Positions 44,716 through 55,311 of a stretch of 64,000 bases of DNA are shown piece by piece. The notes beneath the pieces were generated by a model that was not told where the DNA came from, made no database searches, and saw nothing but the letters and a program-made list of their open reading frames with translations. Made by a program: the position numbers and the translations under genes. How positions within the stretch are numbered: position 1 is the first letter of the stretch; every line of letters begins with the position of its first letter. This stretch comes from a virus: positions 82,627-146,626 of IMG/VR virus record IMGVR_UViG_3300008952_000009; one strand, written 5' to 3'.

Positions 44716-46505
44716 AATACGGTCCCCTGAATGTCTGCATTGGGATACTTGAGTTCATATATGTGATCAAACGGAATAGTTAGAGTCCTACCATCCATGC
44801 TTAAATTCTGTTCTATCTCATAAAAGAGAGTAGAGTATTGTTCTCCTTCCATATTTCGTACCGAGACATCCGTCACGTCGACGACGAAATCTAGATTGCC
44901 TAAAAGTTTGTAAATATCGTTTAAGTACAGTGCTTCTCCAAGTTCTGGGTGGATTCTAAAATATTCAGAAATCTCCCTGTTACAAACTGTGATTGCTTCG
45001 GACGAAGTATAACTTCCGTCTGTTACGACCTGATAATCTATCCCAATGTTTATTATTCTCGCGTCCAAGATATCAAAAGTATCCGCCATCATTCTATAAT
45101 GCTCGATCCAGGTCTTTAAATTATTCTTAAGGGTCAAATTACAATCAGTCAAGTTTCCACTCAAATCTTCCGAAGTGACATAGAGGTTTATGTTTCTCTT
45201 AAAAGAATCTTTATCGACAGCAACCGCACACCTCTTTATTGCTCCAAACTTCGCTGGCATGCTGTAGACCATAGATTTATAATCCTGCATTGTCACTGCA
45301 CGGTTTTGAGAAGCAAATTGGTTTTTTGCCCTAACTATAATTTCATCCGTATCTGGAATTTCCAGATCTCCCAAAATTTGCTCTGGGTTGTGTACCTCTA
45401 CAGAAGTGACAACCAGACTTCTTTTGGACTGTAACAAGATTGACTCATCAGGAAAAGCAAGCACAGGGTTTGTGACGACATTCACGCTTCCAATGCTTGC
45501 ATTTGTCACGTCCTTATCATCTCTCCTTACTCTGACTGACAATGTTGTGTTGGCAGGAGAGACTCCCATTTTTGTTGTAGACGTTAAATTTGTCGGATCA
45601 AACTCGTTATCAGAAACATACTGACTTCCAAACTGATTTAATACGACTTTTGAAGGATCTTCGTAAGATCCCGAAATAATATCATTATCACTACCTTGAC
45701 CAAACTGAAGTTCTACTCCGTTTTGAAAAAAACTTGCAACATACCTCCTCGGTACCGTTAAAGGTTTTATGATATTTTTAACCCTCTCGCTGTCTGGGTT
45801 CCTATTTGCCAAGTCGACATATATTACATCTTGCGATAAATGATCCACTTCGTAATACCGATGCCCTTCCTCGTCAACGACATCAACGATTTCAGAAGCA
45901 TTTTCCACATTAAGAGTGATGGTTTTAAATCTTTCGAACGCACCAGTAGAAATCGAGATCGATTCAACGAATCCAGACTTTATCTGACCCAGTGCCCTAA
46001 TTGCGTACTCAGAAGGGGCGCCCGTATCTGGGTTGGTTGCTGCGACGATTGTTTCGTTTTCGGGTGATGAAAAGTCAACATCCTCAATCAACGTATAGCG
46101 GCCGCCATCAACACTTGCAAATTCACTCCCCTGTTTTAAGACGGGTATATAATTTGTGTCTGGTGTATTTGTTATTGAATTTACTGGGACTGTAATATAA
46201 AATTCACAGATACCATAAGATGTGATTGCTTCCGAGTATTTATACCCCATTGATCTTGCAAGAGATATCACGTTCTGCTTCTCAACAGCAGTCTCTAGAA
46301 AACTTTCATTTACCTGGTAGTCCAAGTAGTATGATAAAACGTCTCCAACATAAGCTACCGAATCCAATAACAAAGACCCGAAAGATGCTTCCGAAAAGTC
46401 CTGGTATGTGTCTGGGTAATATCTTCTGGCGTGCTCAACAAGGCGTGCCTTTATTGAATTAAAATCTCTCGCTGTGTATGAAATGGGTATCTTCTTCTTT
46501 GGCAT
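44712..46505 (-). CDS. gp6: Baseplate wedge protein, T4 gp6 type
   Basis: gp6 dimers form the inner ring of the contractile-tail baseplate and are related to baseplate J proteins. The 597-residue protein begins MPKKKIPISYTARDFNSIKA and continues with the diagnostic YPDTYQDFSEASFGSLLLDS and DVLSYYLDYQVNESFLETAV, then SLARSMGYKYSEA. Later regions such as VRAKNQFASQNRAVTMQDYK (about 390-410) are typical of the family. I start at the second codon of the longest frame, the ATG at 46505, because GAGAGGA is correctly spaced; the first codon is TTG. It follows gp25, as expected for a wedge operon, and overlaps the next gene by four bases. Confidence 0.95.
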   Translation of the reverse strand: MPKKKIPISYTARDFNSIKARLVEHARRYYPDTYQDFSEASFGSLLLDSVAYVGDVLSYYLDYQVNESFLETAVEKQNVISLARSMGYKYSEAITSYGICEFYITVPVNSITNTPDTNYIPVLKQGSEFASVDGGRYTLIEDVDFSSPENETIVAATNPDTGAPSEYAIRALGQIKSGFVESISISTGAFERFKTITLNVENASEIVDVVDEEGHRYYEVDHLSQDVIYVDLANRNPDSERVKNIIKPLTVPRRYVASFFQNGVELQFGQGSDNDIISGSYEDPSKVVLNQFGSQYVSDNEFDPTNLTSTTKMGVSPANTTLSVRVRRDDKDVTNASIGSVNVVTNPVLAFPDESILLQSKRSLVVTSVEVHNPEQILGDLEIPDTDEIIVRAKNQFASQNRAVTMQDYKSMVYSMPAKFGAIKRCAVAVDKDSFKRNINLYVTSEDLSGNLTDCNLTLKNNLKTWIEHYRMMADTFDILDARIINIGIDYQVVTDGSYTSSEAITVCNREISEYFRIHPELGEALYLNDIYKLLGNLDFVVDVTDVSVRNMEGEQYSTLFYEIEQNLSMDGRTLTIPFDHIYELKYPNADIQGTVL

Positions 46506-46527
46506 CAAAAATCCTCTCTATAAATAG

Positions 46528-46911
46528 TCATCGAACTGAATTTACATCTAATGATAAATTAAGGATATCGTCAGACAAAATCCCCTCTATGTTATAAGAT
46601 AACTTAATGTTCAGTACGTGTTCTTCGATAAAAACGCTCAAATTTCTTATAACTACCGCAGGCATGTATGTGTCAATCTGGGTTGCGATCCTGTTTTCAA
46701 GTTCTGCTACCACCCTATGTGATTCGTTTTCGAAGAGAAAAGTTCTTACACCTACGCCGAAGTCTGGATTCATCACCCTTTCGCCTGGATTAGTTAAAAG
46801 TAAATTCTTTAGGTTTTGTTTCGTGTTTTCTGCCAAGGTCTTGTTTAATCCAATACATCCCTCTGCTTTTGAGACAGCAACTGGTAACTTTGGGCTGATT
46901 CCCACACTCAT
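46528..46911 (-). CDS. gp25: Baseplate wedge protein, T4 gp25 type
   Basis: gp25 belongs to the lysozyme-like baseplate family shared by phages and contractile injection systems; it helps anchor the sheath to the baseplate. The 127-residue protein shows NTKQNLKNLLLTNPGERVMN then PDFGVGVRTFLFENES, the conserved core, with the Glu of the PGER motif. The remainder (ELENRIATQIDTYMPAVVIR) fits the family end. Its ATG overlaps the stop of the 2800-residue gene (ATGA). Together with gp6 it shows that this phage has a contractile tail even though no sheath gene is in the window. Confidence 0.95.
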   Translation of the reverse strand: MSVGISPKLPVAVSKAEGCIGLNKTLAENTKQNLKNLLLTNPGERVMNPDFGVGVRTFLFENESHRVVAELENRIATQIDTYMPAVVIRNLSVFIEEHVLNIKLSYNIEGILSDDILNLSLDVNSVR

Positions 46912-49900
46912 TGATCTTCACCCTCCTTGTCCTTGCAGATCCCTTCTGCTTCTTCTTCCCCTGGTGTTTCGCACTGTTTTCTTTCTTTAATATTACTTAG
47001 TGTCTCGCCAGTTATTTGTGGCGCGGAAAGTGCGAGAAGACCGAAAGGACCTAGTGGATATCCATACCTGGTGTTGGATCCCGTAGTCAACCCTGCTACG
47101 TGTTTCGAGACTTTAGCAATATCAGAAAAGCTAGGAGTAGGCAATGTAGATAACAAGATGTCTATTGGTAGAGAGTTAATAGGAACATATTGTTTTTTGC
47201 CGTTCTTCTTACCAAATCCTCGATCCAAGTCACCATCATAATTACCATCAACAATGGGATGTCCGACTAACTCATTTGTCAGTCCAGACTTCATTTCACA
47301 AGGATCCTCCCTGTATTGTTTCCTCATATCTCTATAGGCGGGGTCTCCAAAGCGGCCGACGGTCCTGACGGTACGGGCATAAGATTGTTTCACAAGTTTC
47401 TCTAATATTTTATAAAACATTTTCCAAAAGTCGCCCATCGTAGCCCCAAAATCAAACGCTCTACTTTCATCAATATCAGTCTCTGGGAATATAACCTCTG
47501 GTTCATGCGCAGTTCCCGTTATGCCCATATACCCGAGGCAAGCCATCTTAGTTGCAGTTAAAAGACCGTCATCGGACCTGAATTCATCAAAAATTATACT
47601 GTTTTGCAGGGTATGTATTCCAACATACCTATCTAACGGAAACAATATCTTCAAGGCAACGTTAGCAGGATGATTAACAGGCGCGTCATTGATGGGGCGT
47701 GATCCCATCGATGCATCCACTGGTCCGAGAGCAAGTAAGTTTGTTACGATACTCTCCTCTTTTAGTGCATAAATGCGATCCCTAATCATCTCCCTTCTTG
47801 TCTGCAGTCCTATGAATCCTGTTTGGGATGGTGTCATCGGAAAGAAAATCTCCTCTGACTCTTCAGCATACAGATCATCCAAACACCCAACATCCTCTAT
47901 GTGCTCGTGAATTGGTATAGAATAAACAAGAGTATTCTTAACGTCATCATCAAAAATATTTATAGGCATGTAACTGTTGGAAACCATAGCAGACCCCAAA
48001 GTCTGAAACGAAGATTGTACCGATGCCAGGTTATAGAAAGATGACCTATAGTCTAAACTTGTTGGGCCCTCGGCAGTATTCAGCGGGTATTTATCAGCAT
48101 ATGCAAGAAAACATTTCTTCCTGTTAAAGAGAGATCCGTCGGACATAAGCCCAACAGTTCTACTATCGACTGAACTCATATCGACTTGTCTATCTACATG
48201 TGGGCGGAAATCTGCAAATATATCAGATGGTTTTGTTTCCATAACGTTGATGCCAGATACTTCGGAAGACCCCGCGCCAGCTGGTGTAGCAGGTCTCTCG
48301 TATTGACGATATGCCTTTTGGCCCATCATGAGGCGGCCGCCGATTTGAAGGTTGCTTTTTAGAAAATCATATAACTCTTGTTGCTTTGGCACGATAGTAC
48401 TCGCGTAGAACTCGTTTATCGGAATATCCAAATTGAAAGTTTCGTCTTCTTGTACCCCTGATGGTGAATTCCATGTTACTGGTTTTCCAATAGCCAAAGC
48501 ACCGCTGGCGGATTTGGGTGATGAAAACTGCCTTTCATCCAAAATAGGAGTGTAAGTCCTGCTGATGTAATAGTCCAGAACCGCTTTTTGCATGCGGCCG
48601 CCGCCATACCAAGGTGTTCCGCGAGTGCTGGGCGGGGACCCGTATCCGCTTGGATTGGAACCGATCCTCCAGTCATCAAGATTAACCTTCATCGAGTCGG
48701 CGTTGTCTTCTCGTAAAGAATAATACCATTTTCTCGCATAGTCTATCGACCTCTTTGCTGTAGCAACTTGCTCAAAAATTTCCTTTGCGTTGTCGTAGTA
48801 CCCAGAACCGCGAGGCATTCTGGGGTCATCTCTCCAGTGCACTCTTGTTTTGATAGTGTTTTCTTCTGAAGTGTTTGTCGGCCAGTTGTGTATGATATCT
48901 ATCATATTTGTCAAACATTCAACAATAAGTTCCGCCTTGCGTCGTCTGGGGATGTCTTTATATGCGTACCCTGGATTATCACTGTACCTTTCTTGCTCGA
49001 AAACAAACTCGCGCCCTAGCCACTTATAGGCACCTAACTTTGACCATTGAGCATGAAACGTCTCGGCCCATGGTCTCGTGAGTGTGCCGACGCCAGGGAA
49101 TGCCTTGGGAAGCGCTTCTGGACCCTCTATGTTATTGCTCCAAGTTCGGAGCATTTCGCGGTTTGCGTCAAACGCGCCGTCGTCTGCGTTGACGTCGTCA
49201 ATAATAAACAACACTCTTTCTATAAGTTCTCCCTTGGATACTTGTCCAGACCTGTAGGCGTAGTCAAGTTCTGTCAATATTGCGTCTTCTGATAGTGGTT
49301 CTATTATTTCTGCTGCTTCTATAGTTCTCGGACTTGGATTGCCCCAATTTATACCATAACCAGAAATGTTTGCCGTGAACCCGAACGGGGTTCCGCCGCT
49401 TTCCACATCGGGATGCCTAGTTATAACGTTCTCTGGTTTCTTGGCAGCGAACCCTATGTCAATCATCATCCTAATTGCTATGGACTTATAACAGCGGCCA
49501 GAGTGCCAAATCTGTCGGGCGGATGGGGAATCATATACATAATACGCAGGCAGAGTGGGGCGTCCAGCAAAAAAGTTACTTATTAGTTTTAGATAAAACT
49601 TCTGAACAAAATCATATTCAACTCTATTTCTCTCCAGATTTTCCTCAAGTGCCTGCATCCTCTCCACTCTAGTGTCAGTATCTTCGGCGCCAAAAAGTAG
49701 GTGCTCCATGTCAGTTGGGGAAACATATTCGGAATACAAACTTGTCTCGGGGTTGGTACCGATGTTGAGTATGTTCCGAAGCAAAGGATCCGAGTCTACT
49801 TCTAAGTACAATTCATTGTAAATCCTAAAAAACTCTGGAAAATTCTTTATTCTATAGAATTTCTCCATCCAGAAGTGTCCAGAGTTTATCTTTTTCTGAA

Positions 49901-52900
49901 TCAACTCCTCTGAGTATCCCTCAAAGGCAAACCTATCATATATGTTTGGAATTATTGCGGCGACGGGCATACGCTTGTACCCATCAAGTAAATTGTTGGT
50001 ATATTCTGTTGCCCACCTTAGATCATAAACATTCTGATCTGCGCGTTCTTGCAAAGTGATGCCTAGGGCGTCTTGTTCCATTGCATCGGCCTGCTGCGTG
50101 TAGGATATTTTTGCAAAAATATCCGAAGATTCTTCAGCCAGACGTCTCAGTTCACGGATGCGCGCATGGCGAGAGAGGTGGTCGAGGACCCAATCGGACG
50201 AGCGTATCCTCTCTACCTTATCCAAGTGTTGTCTTAACACCTCCAGGTCTTCTCGTCGGGCAGATGCATCCGTCGGATCTTCTTGGATAATTATTTTTGG
50301 ATAATTGTCAATGCTAGGAACTTCTTTCGCATTTTCAGCAATCTCATTCCTGACTTTTTCTGAAAAAGAAGCATATTTACCATCAAATACTTTTGTTACG
50401 AATTCTTCAATAGATTTCGTATCGATGTTTTTGAGTATTAATGACCTTAATGCTGCTTTTTCGTCATCCATTTTTGTTATTTTTTTGACTGTTTTTATGA
50501 CTTTGTCTTTAATACTCGTAGAATTAACCTTCTTTTCGATGTCATTCATGACATAATTTACAACATAATCAATCATAAACTGAGAGTCGAAGGCGCCTTT
50601 GGGTCCAAAGTTTGAAAACAAGAACATGCTCTTAAAAATAATCTCCATACATGAAAACTTGACATACAACCCAAATAGACCAGCAGCAGAAGAGGTTTGA
50701 AGTGGACCTGGTTCAGTGAAGTCTCTAAATTGTGGGTCATTTTCTGGTTTTTCAGTTTCATTTTTATATGAGCTTAGAAAATCCTCAACTATCTTTTCAA
50801 AATCCAGCAGTTTCGGGTTCGGGACATAACACGGTTTCCCCTGTAGAGACCCCTCAACTATGAAATCTTTAGATATATCTTGCTGTAATTGATACATTTC
50901 ATCAAATGAAAAGTATTTTGAATTCTTTACCAAGTCTGAAATGTGAAAATTAAAGGCATCTGAAAAACCTTCATAGATAGAAAACCCGTCCTGTCGAGTC
51001 GCTGCTGTTTGAGCAATTAAGTTTAACAAATAAACGATGCGCTCGGTTCCAGTTATGTCTCCGTCGCCGTCGGCGTCGAGTGTCAACCCACCACTTCCTT
51101 CAATAAATCCAGAAATATGATTTCTAATCGAATTTTCCTCATAAACATCGAGATTTGTTTCCGATTTGTTATCCGAGACTTTCTTTAACCCTTCGATATA
51201 CAAGTCTGCGAAACCACCAGGTCTCAACAATTTGTCAACATGCTTATCTGATTGTATGTCGATGGACTGCTTTCTTGCCTCAATGTATTCCGCAGGCAGT
51301 TGCTCCTTGTAAACCTTATTAAAGTAAACGCTTTCAAAATTATCCGATGCGTAATTGACAATATATGAAACCCTATAGCAGTCCTTCATCTGACTGGAGA
51401 TAAATGGCATGTCGGAATATCCTGCTGATATCCTACTAGGCGTGTTAGATTTACTATCAACATTGTCTGGTTGGAATTCACTCGGTCTAGTCATAACTCT
51501 GACGTGCAATTCTCTATACGGAGATCCTGTAGTTGCAGTTGTTTTTCTCGTAACCGTAGTCACATCACTTGAGGAGATGTCTCTCATCTCAGGAAACACA
51601 TGTGGATCTTCTTTTGAATACTTTATGACATACCCTGTAATCTTCTCTTCGATGAGATCAGCCAACTGCTCAGCCTTCTCAGGATCAGAGTCGCCCGTTG
51701 GGTTGAGTAGGATCGCTTCGGCATCCGTAGAATTGTCTTGAAAATAAAATTGCATATACTGCAGTTCTTCCCTGGGTATGCCGATAGATTCAAACCATAA
51801 AATGACCTTCAAGCGATCGAAAGGACTAATTGATCTGGCGGTCGCTATTTTGCCTGCCTTTCTAGCAGGTAACTGATTTTCTAAATTTTGTACCTGTGTT
51901 GTGTAATATTTATAATACAGATAATCCTTGCTGTTAAATCCTGGCTCTCCAGGTGCGATTAGTGACTCGTTCATATCGACCATGGCGTCTGGGATTCCTG
52001 TTATTTCCAAACTAAATGCACTCTTCACATTACTTAACAAGGACTTAACTGCCATCTTAGCAACTCTATCGTGATGAGGGTTACTATATGGTCCTGGCAT
52101 GTCTTTCGCTTTTAGTTCTGATGGCAGGTTTCCTGGTAGTAGTGAGTCGAAATTACCATCTGATGCTATCTTTCTTAGCGCATCTCTTCTTTTTTGAGCA
52201 CCCTTCATCTGTTGTGCAATTTCTTTACTTGAAATTCCAGCTTGCTCCAACCTTTTCCTCAACCCATCCATGCCCGACCTTTCTTCACAAAGAGCATCAG
52301 CGACGATGACTTCTTCTATTTCTCGCAATCGATCGCAAAGATAGGGGTCTACCACTTGTCCCAACACTCTAAAGAACTCACTTATTTCTGCAAGAGTTTT
52401 CATAACTGTCTTTAGTTGCGAATCTGAAGACTTTATAACATTCAACACAACAGTCAAGACGCTTGGACTTGCCTGTCCTTGCAACAAATCACACAACTCA
52501 GATGGTCTAAGTACCAAACTTATAGAATCAAACAAAGAAGATATAGAACTTTCCGACTCTCCAAACAAAACATCTTGCGGAATACCTAAATTACTTAAAA
52601 CTTCTGAGGTTTTTTCTGCCAGATCTGCTTTTTGTTCAGCATTTGCAAACGGGTTTTCCTTATTCTTATCATTCAACTTAGACAATTGGGCGGCGCCGTA
52701 CTGCAAAGCATCGACACAGTCTGGATATGAAATTGCTTCTAAGATGTTTTTTACCATTTCGCAAATGAAAGATATGATCATGTCAGATAATGCAATTTTC
52801 ATTTGAGGCAAAACAAAGTGCAACGGGTTAAAAGTTGGCAACTTAGGCAAAGAAGGAATCTCAAATTTAAACTGTAAGTCAAACTCTATATCATCTAATC

Positions 52901-55310
52901 CTGGTACACACTTCTTGTAATCACAAAGAATCATTTGAGGATCCCATTTCTGCAAAAACTCTCTCCACATATCTTCAAAGTTGCAAGCGATTTCACCAAA
53001 TTTTGGATACACATCAGAAGTTTGAATAGTTTTTCCCTTTTGTTCAAAAAATGTTGATTCCAAAAGATTATCGAGACTTCTATTGGCAAGCCTCTTTTGC
53101 TCCAAGATGTGTGCTTCGATTGTTTTTATGCCGCGTCGGTCAAAATCTAGTCTAAGATTCACCCCCTTTGCCTTGCCTGGCCTAAATACAAAATTCGGCA
53201 CTGGGTAGTGAAATCTACTAAAAAACAAAACAGCAGGTATCTTTTCAGCTTCATTACATGGGTTTGGTCTTAAGGATTTTATTATCTCTGGTGCACTGTC
53301 TTCGCCAGATGTCCTGGTTAATGAATACAGGTACGACACCGTTGCGGGATAAATAAACGGATCTTTTGTTGTAAAGTCAGTAACTCCTGTCGTTAACTCC
53401 TTCCTCTTGCCCTTAGCGTTGGTATTGTCAACGTGTATAACTTTGTATATTCTATGCCCAACAACCATCTCCACATTTTGACTAAGTTTTGGAGTGCCTG
53501 GTGCTGTCATCTCTGGTTGGGCAGTGCCATCTACAGGTAACGGTATATCTACCTTTTTCTTCACTTCATCAAAGTAGATCTCCAATTTATCTTTACTAGT
53601 AGGGCCAACCTTGAGAGTCCTTCCGTTAGCAGACAGGAACCCCTCCAGGGCGGCAATGAGATTCATCAACCTCTTGGATTCGACCACAGGATCTATTTGT
53701 GGAAAGATTGGTGGTGGTGGTGGCGGATTTTGAGCAAACTTATTATAAGGTCTTTTTGCCTTTGGGTTTGGTTTATTATCTTCTTCAAATTTCTTTATTT
53801 CTTTATCAAATGCTGCCAATTCTTCCGAAACTTTTTCTATGTGTCCGCGAATTTCCTGAATTGTGTAAATTCCAGGATTTACGAGAGAGTTTTCTCCCTT
53901 TCTGGCAGCGTTGGCGGATTCTACCTCTTCCTTGGTAGCCTCATCACGCTTTGTTTGGCTTGCACCTTGTCCAGTGCGAGATTTGTTCCAGAGATTCTTT
54001 ACGGAATCCTTTGCGGCCTTTTCGGCCTGCATCTTCTTGCCATCGGCCCACTTCTTTGCGCCAGACTTAAGGGAACTTCCTTGGCGTTTCCAAAAATCCC
54101 CAGTGAGTGGTTTTCCAAGATCATTATTTACAAAATCCTTTGCTGCTTTGAATCCCGCAGCGGCAGCTGCAACGTTGTTTGGGTCCAATACATTGACAGT
54201 TCCTCCCAAATCTGCGGCACCAGCACCCCCACGAATCTGATTAAACATATCCTTTCTTATGCGAATGGACATAGAGTATGTTGAGTTGGGTCTTGCGCCT
54301 GGTTGCTCTAGGGAAACGATTGCTGCAAATACTGGACTTGCGCCATAATCCAAACTTTGTCCAAACAAGACATCTACCTTTTCTCCATTCAATTGCTCAT
54401 TTAAGGACATACTATCTATCGTAAAGGTAAATTTCATTCCACTAACAAAACCATTTGCGCTGGCGGTGCGGTCTAACCCCTCTTGCAGATTGTCCTCCCC
54501 TTCTGTGTTGATCTGTAAATCATATCCACCTACCCTACCTTGGTGTTGCAAGATTTCTTCAAAAAGTCGTCTCGGCAGATCTTCATCATCGATGGCGTCC
54601 TGCAGGGGTGATACGATTGGAACAAAACTTCGTTTGCCTGCATCTATGGTCCAGGTTTTTTCTTTCCCGTAAAATTCAAAAGTTTCAGTAACTGCCTGTC
54701 TAAACATCTGCTGCTTAACTTCTGGATTTTCTTCAAGGTATTTATCAGCGTCCTTGTATCCTGCAGCTGAAATGGTTTGTCTTGTTATATCAGTCTGGAG
54801 TTTGTACAACACATAATTTCCTACAATCTTCGGTGCATCTTGTTCTGAAGATGGCGTATGGAAAGATTCTGATGGGTCGCCGCCAGAAGGCAATCCAGCC
54901 AGGTGATTCAAAAATGCTGGTGTAGATATGAGCGATTGCATAGCACGTCCGAGTCCAAGTTCATTCAATACCTGCCAAGTTGGTTCTCCGATTTGACCCC
55001 TTTCTGACATGAATCCGCCTGGCAAGTCAATGTTGATAATTGCATCCGTGCCTGTGTCCATGCCATATTTACCTATCTCAAATATTCTTGCTCTGTTGTC
55101 TTCCTGGAACTGTACCAGTGCGTTTTCAGTTACTGCATCAAACTCTGCGCTGGTGGTTTCAAGATCCCCCATTCCAAGGAAATATTTTACAACATGAACT
55201 GCAAGACCTCTTGCTCCCGCTTGCATAGGCAACTCAAAAGTGATTGCTGATTCGTGCTCTTTCCCGTTCTGATCTCTGTATGTGAATGGTTTCTTTCTAA
55301 ATGTTGTCAT
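46908..55310 (-). CDS. Giant baseplate/tail protein (2800 aa) with peptidoglycan-binding-like domain and EF-hand loop
   Basis: The frame begins MTTFRKKPFTYRDQNGKEHE behind AAGG. Residues 33-119 follow the pattern of peptidoglycan-binding domain 1: GLAVHVVKYFLGMGD, then AVTENALVQFQEDN and GQIGEPTWQVLNELG. A coiled, Pro-rich spacer (PPPPPP near 530) follows. At 1412-1423 there is a textbook EF-hand loop, DADGDGDITGTE, with acidic residues at positions 1, 3, 5, 7 and 12. The rest is mixed alpha/beta, rich in aromatic residues, ending in an acidic tail (GEEEAEGICKDKEGEDQ). It precedes gp25 and gp6, so it probably belongs to the baseplate or hub and may contact the cell wall. No complete family match is recognised. 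Confidence 0.92.
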   Translation of the reverse strand: MTTFRKKPFTYRDQNGKEHESAITFELPMQAGARGLAVHVVKYFLGMGDLETTSAEFDAVTENALVQFQEDNRARIFEIGKYGMDTGTDAIINIDLPGGFMSERGQIGEPTWQVLNELGLGRAMQSLISTPAFLNHLAGLPSGGDPSESFHTPSSEQDAPKIVGNYVLYKLQTDITRQTISAAGYKDADKYLEENPEVKQQMFRQAVTETFEFYGKEKTWTIDAGKRSFVPIVSPLQDAIDDEDLPRRLFEEILQHQGRVGGYDLQINTEGEDNLQEGLDRTASANGFVSGMKFTFTIDSMSLNEQLNGEKVDVLFGQSLDYGASPVFAAIVSLEQPGARPNSTYSMSIRIRKDMFNQIRGGAGAADLGGTVNVLDPNNVAAAAAGFKAAKDFVNNDLGKPLTGDFWKRQGSSLKSGAKKWADGKKMQAEKAAKDSVKNLWNKSRTGQGASQTKRDEATKEEVESANAARKGENSLVNPGIYTIQEIRGHIEKVSEELAAFDKEIKKFEEDNKPNPKAKRPYNKFAQNPPPPPPIFPQIDPVVESKRLMNLIAALEGFLSANGRTLKVGPTSKDKLEIYFDEVKKKVDIPLPVDGTAQPEMTAPGTPKLSQNVEMVVGHRIYKVIHVDNTNAKGKRKELTTGVTDFTTKDPFIYPATVSYLYSLTRTSGEDSAPEIIKSLRPNPCNEAEKIPAVLFFSRFHYPVPNFVFRPGKAKGVNLRLDFDRRGIKTIEAHILEQKRLANRSLDNLLESTFFEQKGKTIQTSDVYPKFGEIACNFEDMWREFLQKWDPQMILCDYKKCVPGLDDIEFDLQFKFEIPSLPKLPTFNPLHFVLPQMKIALSDMIISFICEMVKNILEAISYPDCVDALQYGAAQLSKLNDKNKENPFANAEQKADLAEKTSEVLSNLGIPQDVLFGESESSISSLFDSISLVLRPSELCDLLQGQASPSVLTVVLNVIKSSDSQLKTVMKTLAEISEFFRVLGQVVDPYLCDRLREIEEVIVADALCEERSGMDGLRKRLEQAGISSKEIAQQMKGAQKRRDALRKIASDGNFDSLLPGNLPSELKAKDMPGPYSNPHHDRVAKMAVKSLLSNVKSAFSLEITGIPDAMVDMNESLIAPGEPGFNSKDYLYYKYYTTQVQNLENQLPARKAGKIATARSISPFDRLKVILWFESIGIPREELQYMQFYFQDNSTDAEAILLNPTGDSDPEKAEQLADLIEEKITGYVIKYSKEDPHVFPEMRDISSSDVTTVTRKTTATTGSPYRELHVRVMTRPSEFQPDNVDSKSNTPSRISAGYSDMPFISSQMKDCYRVSYIVNYASDNFESVYFNKVYKEQLPAEYIEARKQSIDIQSDKHVDKLLRPGGFADLYIEGLKKVSDNKSETNLDVYEENSIRNHISGFIEGSGGLTLDADGDGDITGTERIVYLLNLIAQTAATRQDGFSIYEGFSDAFNFHISDLVKNSKYFSFDEMYQLQQDISKDFIVEGSLQGKPCYVPNPKLLDFEKIVEDFLSSYKNETEKPENDPQFRDFTEPGPLQTSSAAGLFGLYVKFSCMEIIFKSMFLFSNFGPKGAFDSQFMIDYVVNYVMNDIEKKVNSTSIKDKVIKTVKKITKMDDEKAALRSLILKNIDTKSIEEFVTKVFDGKYASFSEKVRNEIAENAKEVPSIDNYPKIIIQEDPTDASARREDLEVLRQHLDKVERIRSSDWVLDHLSRHARIRELRRLAEESSDIFAKISYTQQADAMEQDALGITLQERADQNVYDLRWATEYTNNLLDGYKRMPVAAIIPNIYDRFAFEGYSEELIQKKINSGHFWMEKFYRIKNFPEFFRIYNELYLEVDSDPLLRNILNIGTNPETSLYSEYVSPTDMEHLLFGAEDTDTRVERMQALEENLERNRVEYDFVQKFYLKLISNFFAGRPTLPAYYVYDSPSARQIWHSGRCYKSIAIRMMIDIGFAAKKPENVITRHPDVESGGTPFGFTANISGYGINWGNPSPRTIEAAEIIEPLSEDAILTELDYAYRSGQVSKGELIERVLFIIDDVNADDGAFDANREMLRTWSNNIEGPEALPKAFPGVGTLTRPWAETFHAQWSKLGAYKWLGREFVFEQERYSDNPGYAYKDIPRRRKAELIVECLTNMIDIIHNWPTNTSEENTIKTRVHWRDDPRMPRGSGYYDNAKEIFEQVATAKRSIDYARKWYYSLREDNADSMKVNLDDWRIGSNPSGYGSPPSTRGTPWYGGGRMQKAVLDYYISRTYTPILDERQFSSPKSASGALAIGKPVTWNSPSGVQEDETFNLDIPINEFYASTIVPKQQELYDFLKSNLQIGGRLMMGQKAYRQYERPATPAGAGSSEVSGINVMETKPSDIFADFRPHVDRQVDMSSVDSRTVGLMSDGSLFNRKKCFLAYADKYPLNTAEGPTSLDYRSSFYNLASVQSSFQTLGSAMVSNSYMPINIFDDDVKNTLVYSIPIHEHIEDVGCLDDLYAEESEEIFFPMTPSQTGFIGLQTRREMIRDRIYALKEESIVTNLLALGPVDASMGSRPINDAPVNHPANVALKILFPLDRYVGIHTLQNSIIFDEFRSDDGLLTATKMACLGYMGITGTAHEPEVIFPETDIDESRAFDFGATMGDFWKMFYKILEKLVKQSYARTVRTVGRFGDPAYRDMRKQYREDPCEMKSGLTNELVGHPIVDGNYDGDLDRGFGKKNGKKQYVPINSLPIDILLSTLPTPSFSDIAKVSKHVAGLTTGSNTRYGYPLGPFGLLALSAPQITGETLSNIKERKQCETPGEEEAEGICKDKEGEDQ

Positions 55311-55311
55311 A

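Noticed and set aside
53697-54284. 195-residue plus-strand frame opposite the 2800-residue gene
   Set aside because: Antisense to an intact gene; Trp/Phe/Cys-rich low-quality sequence with no ribosome-binding site or recognisable motif.
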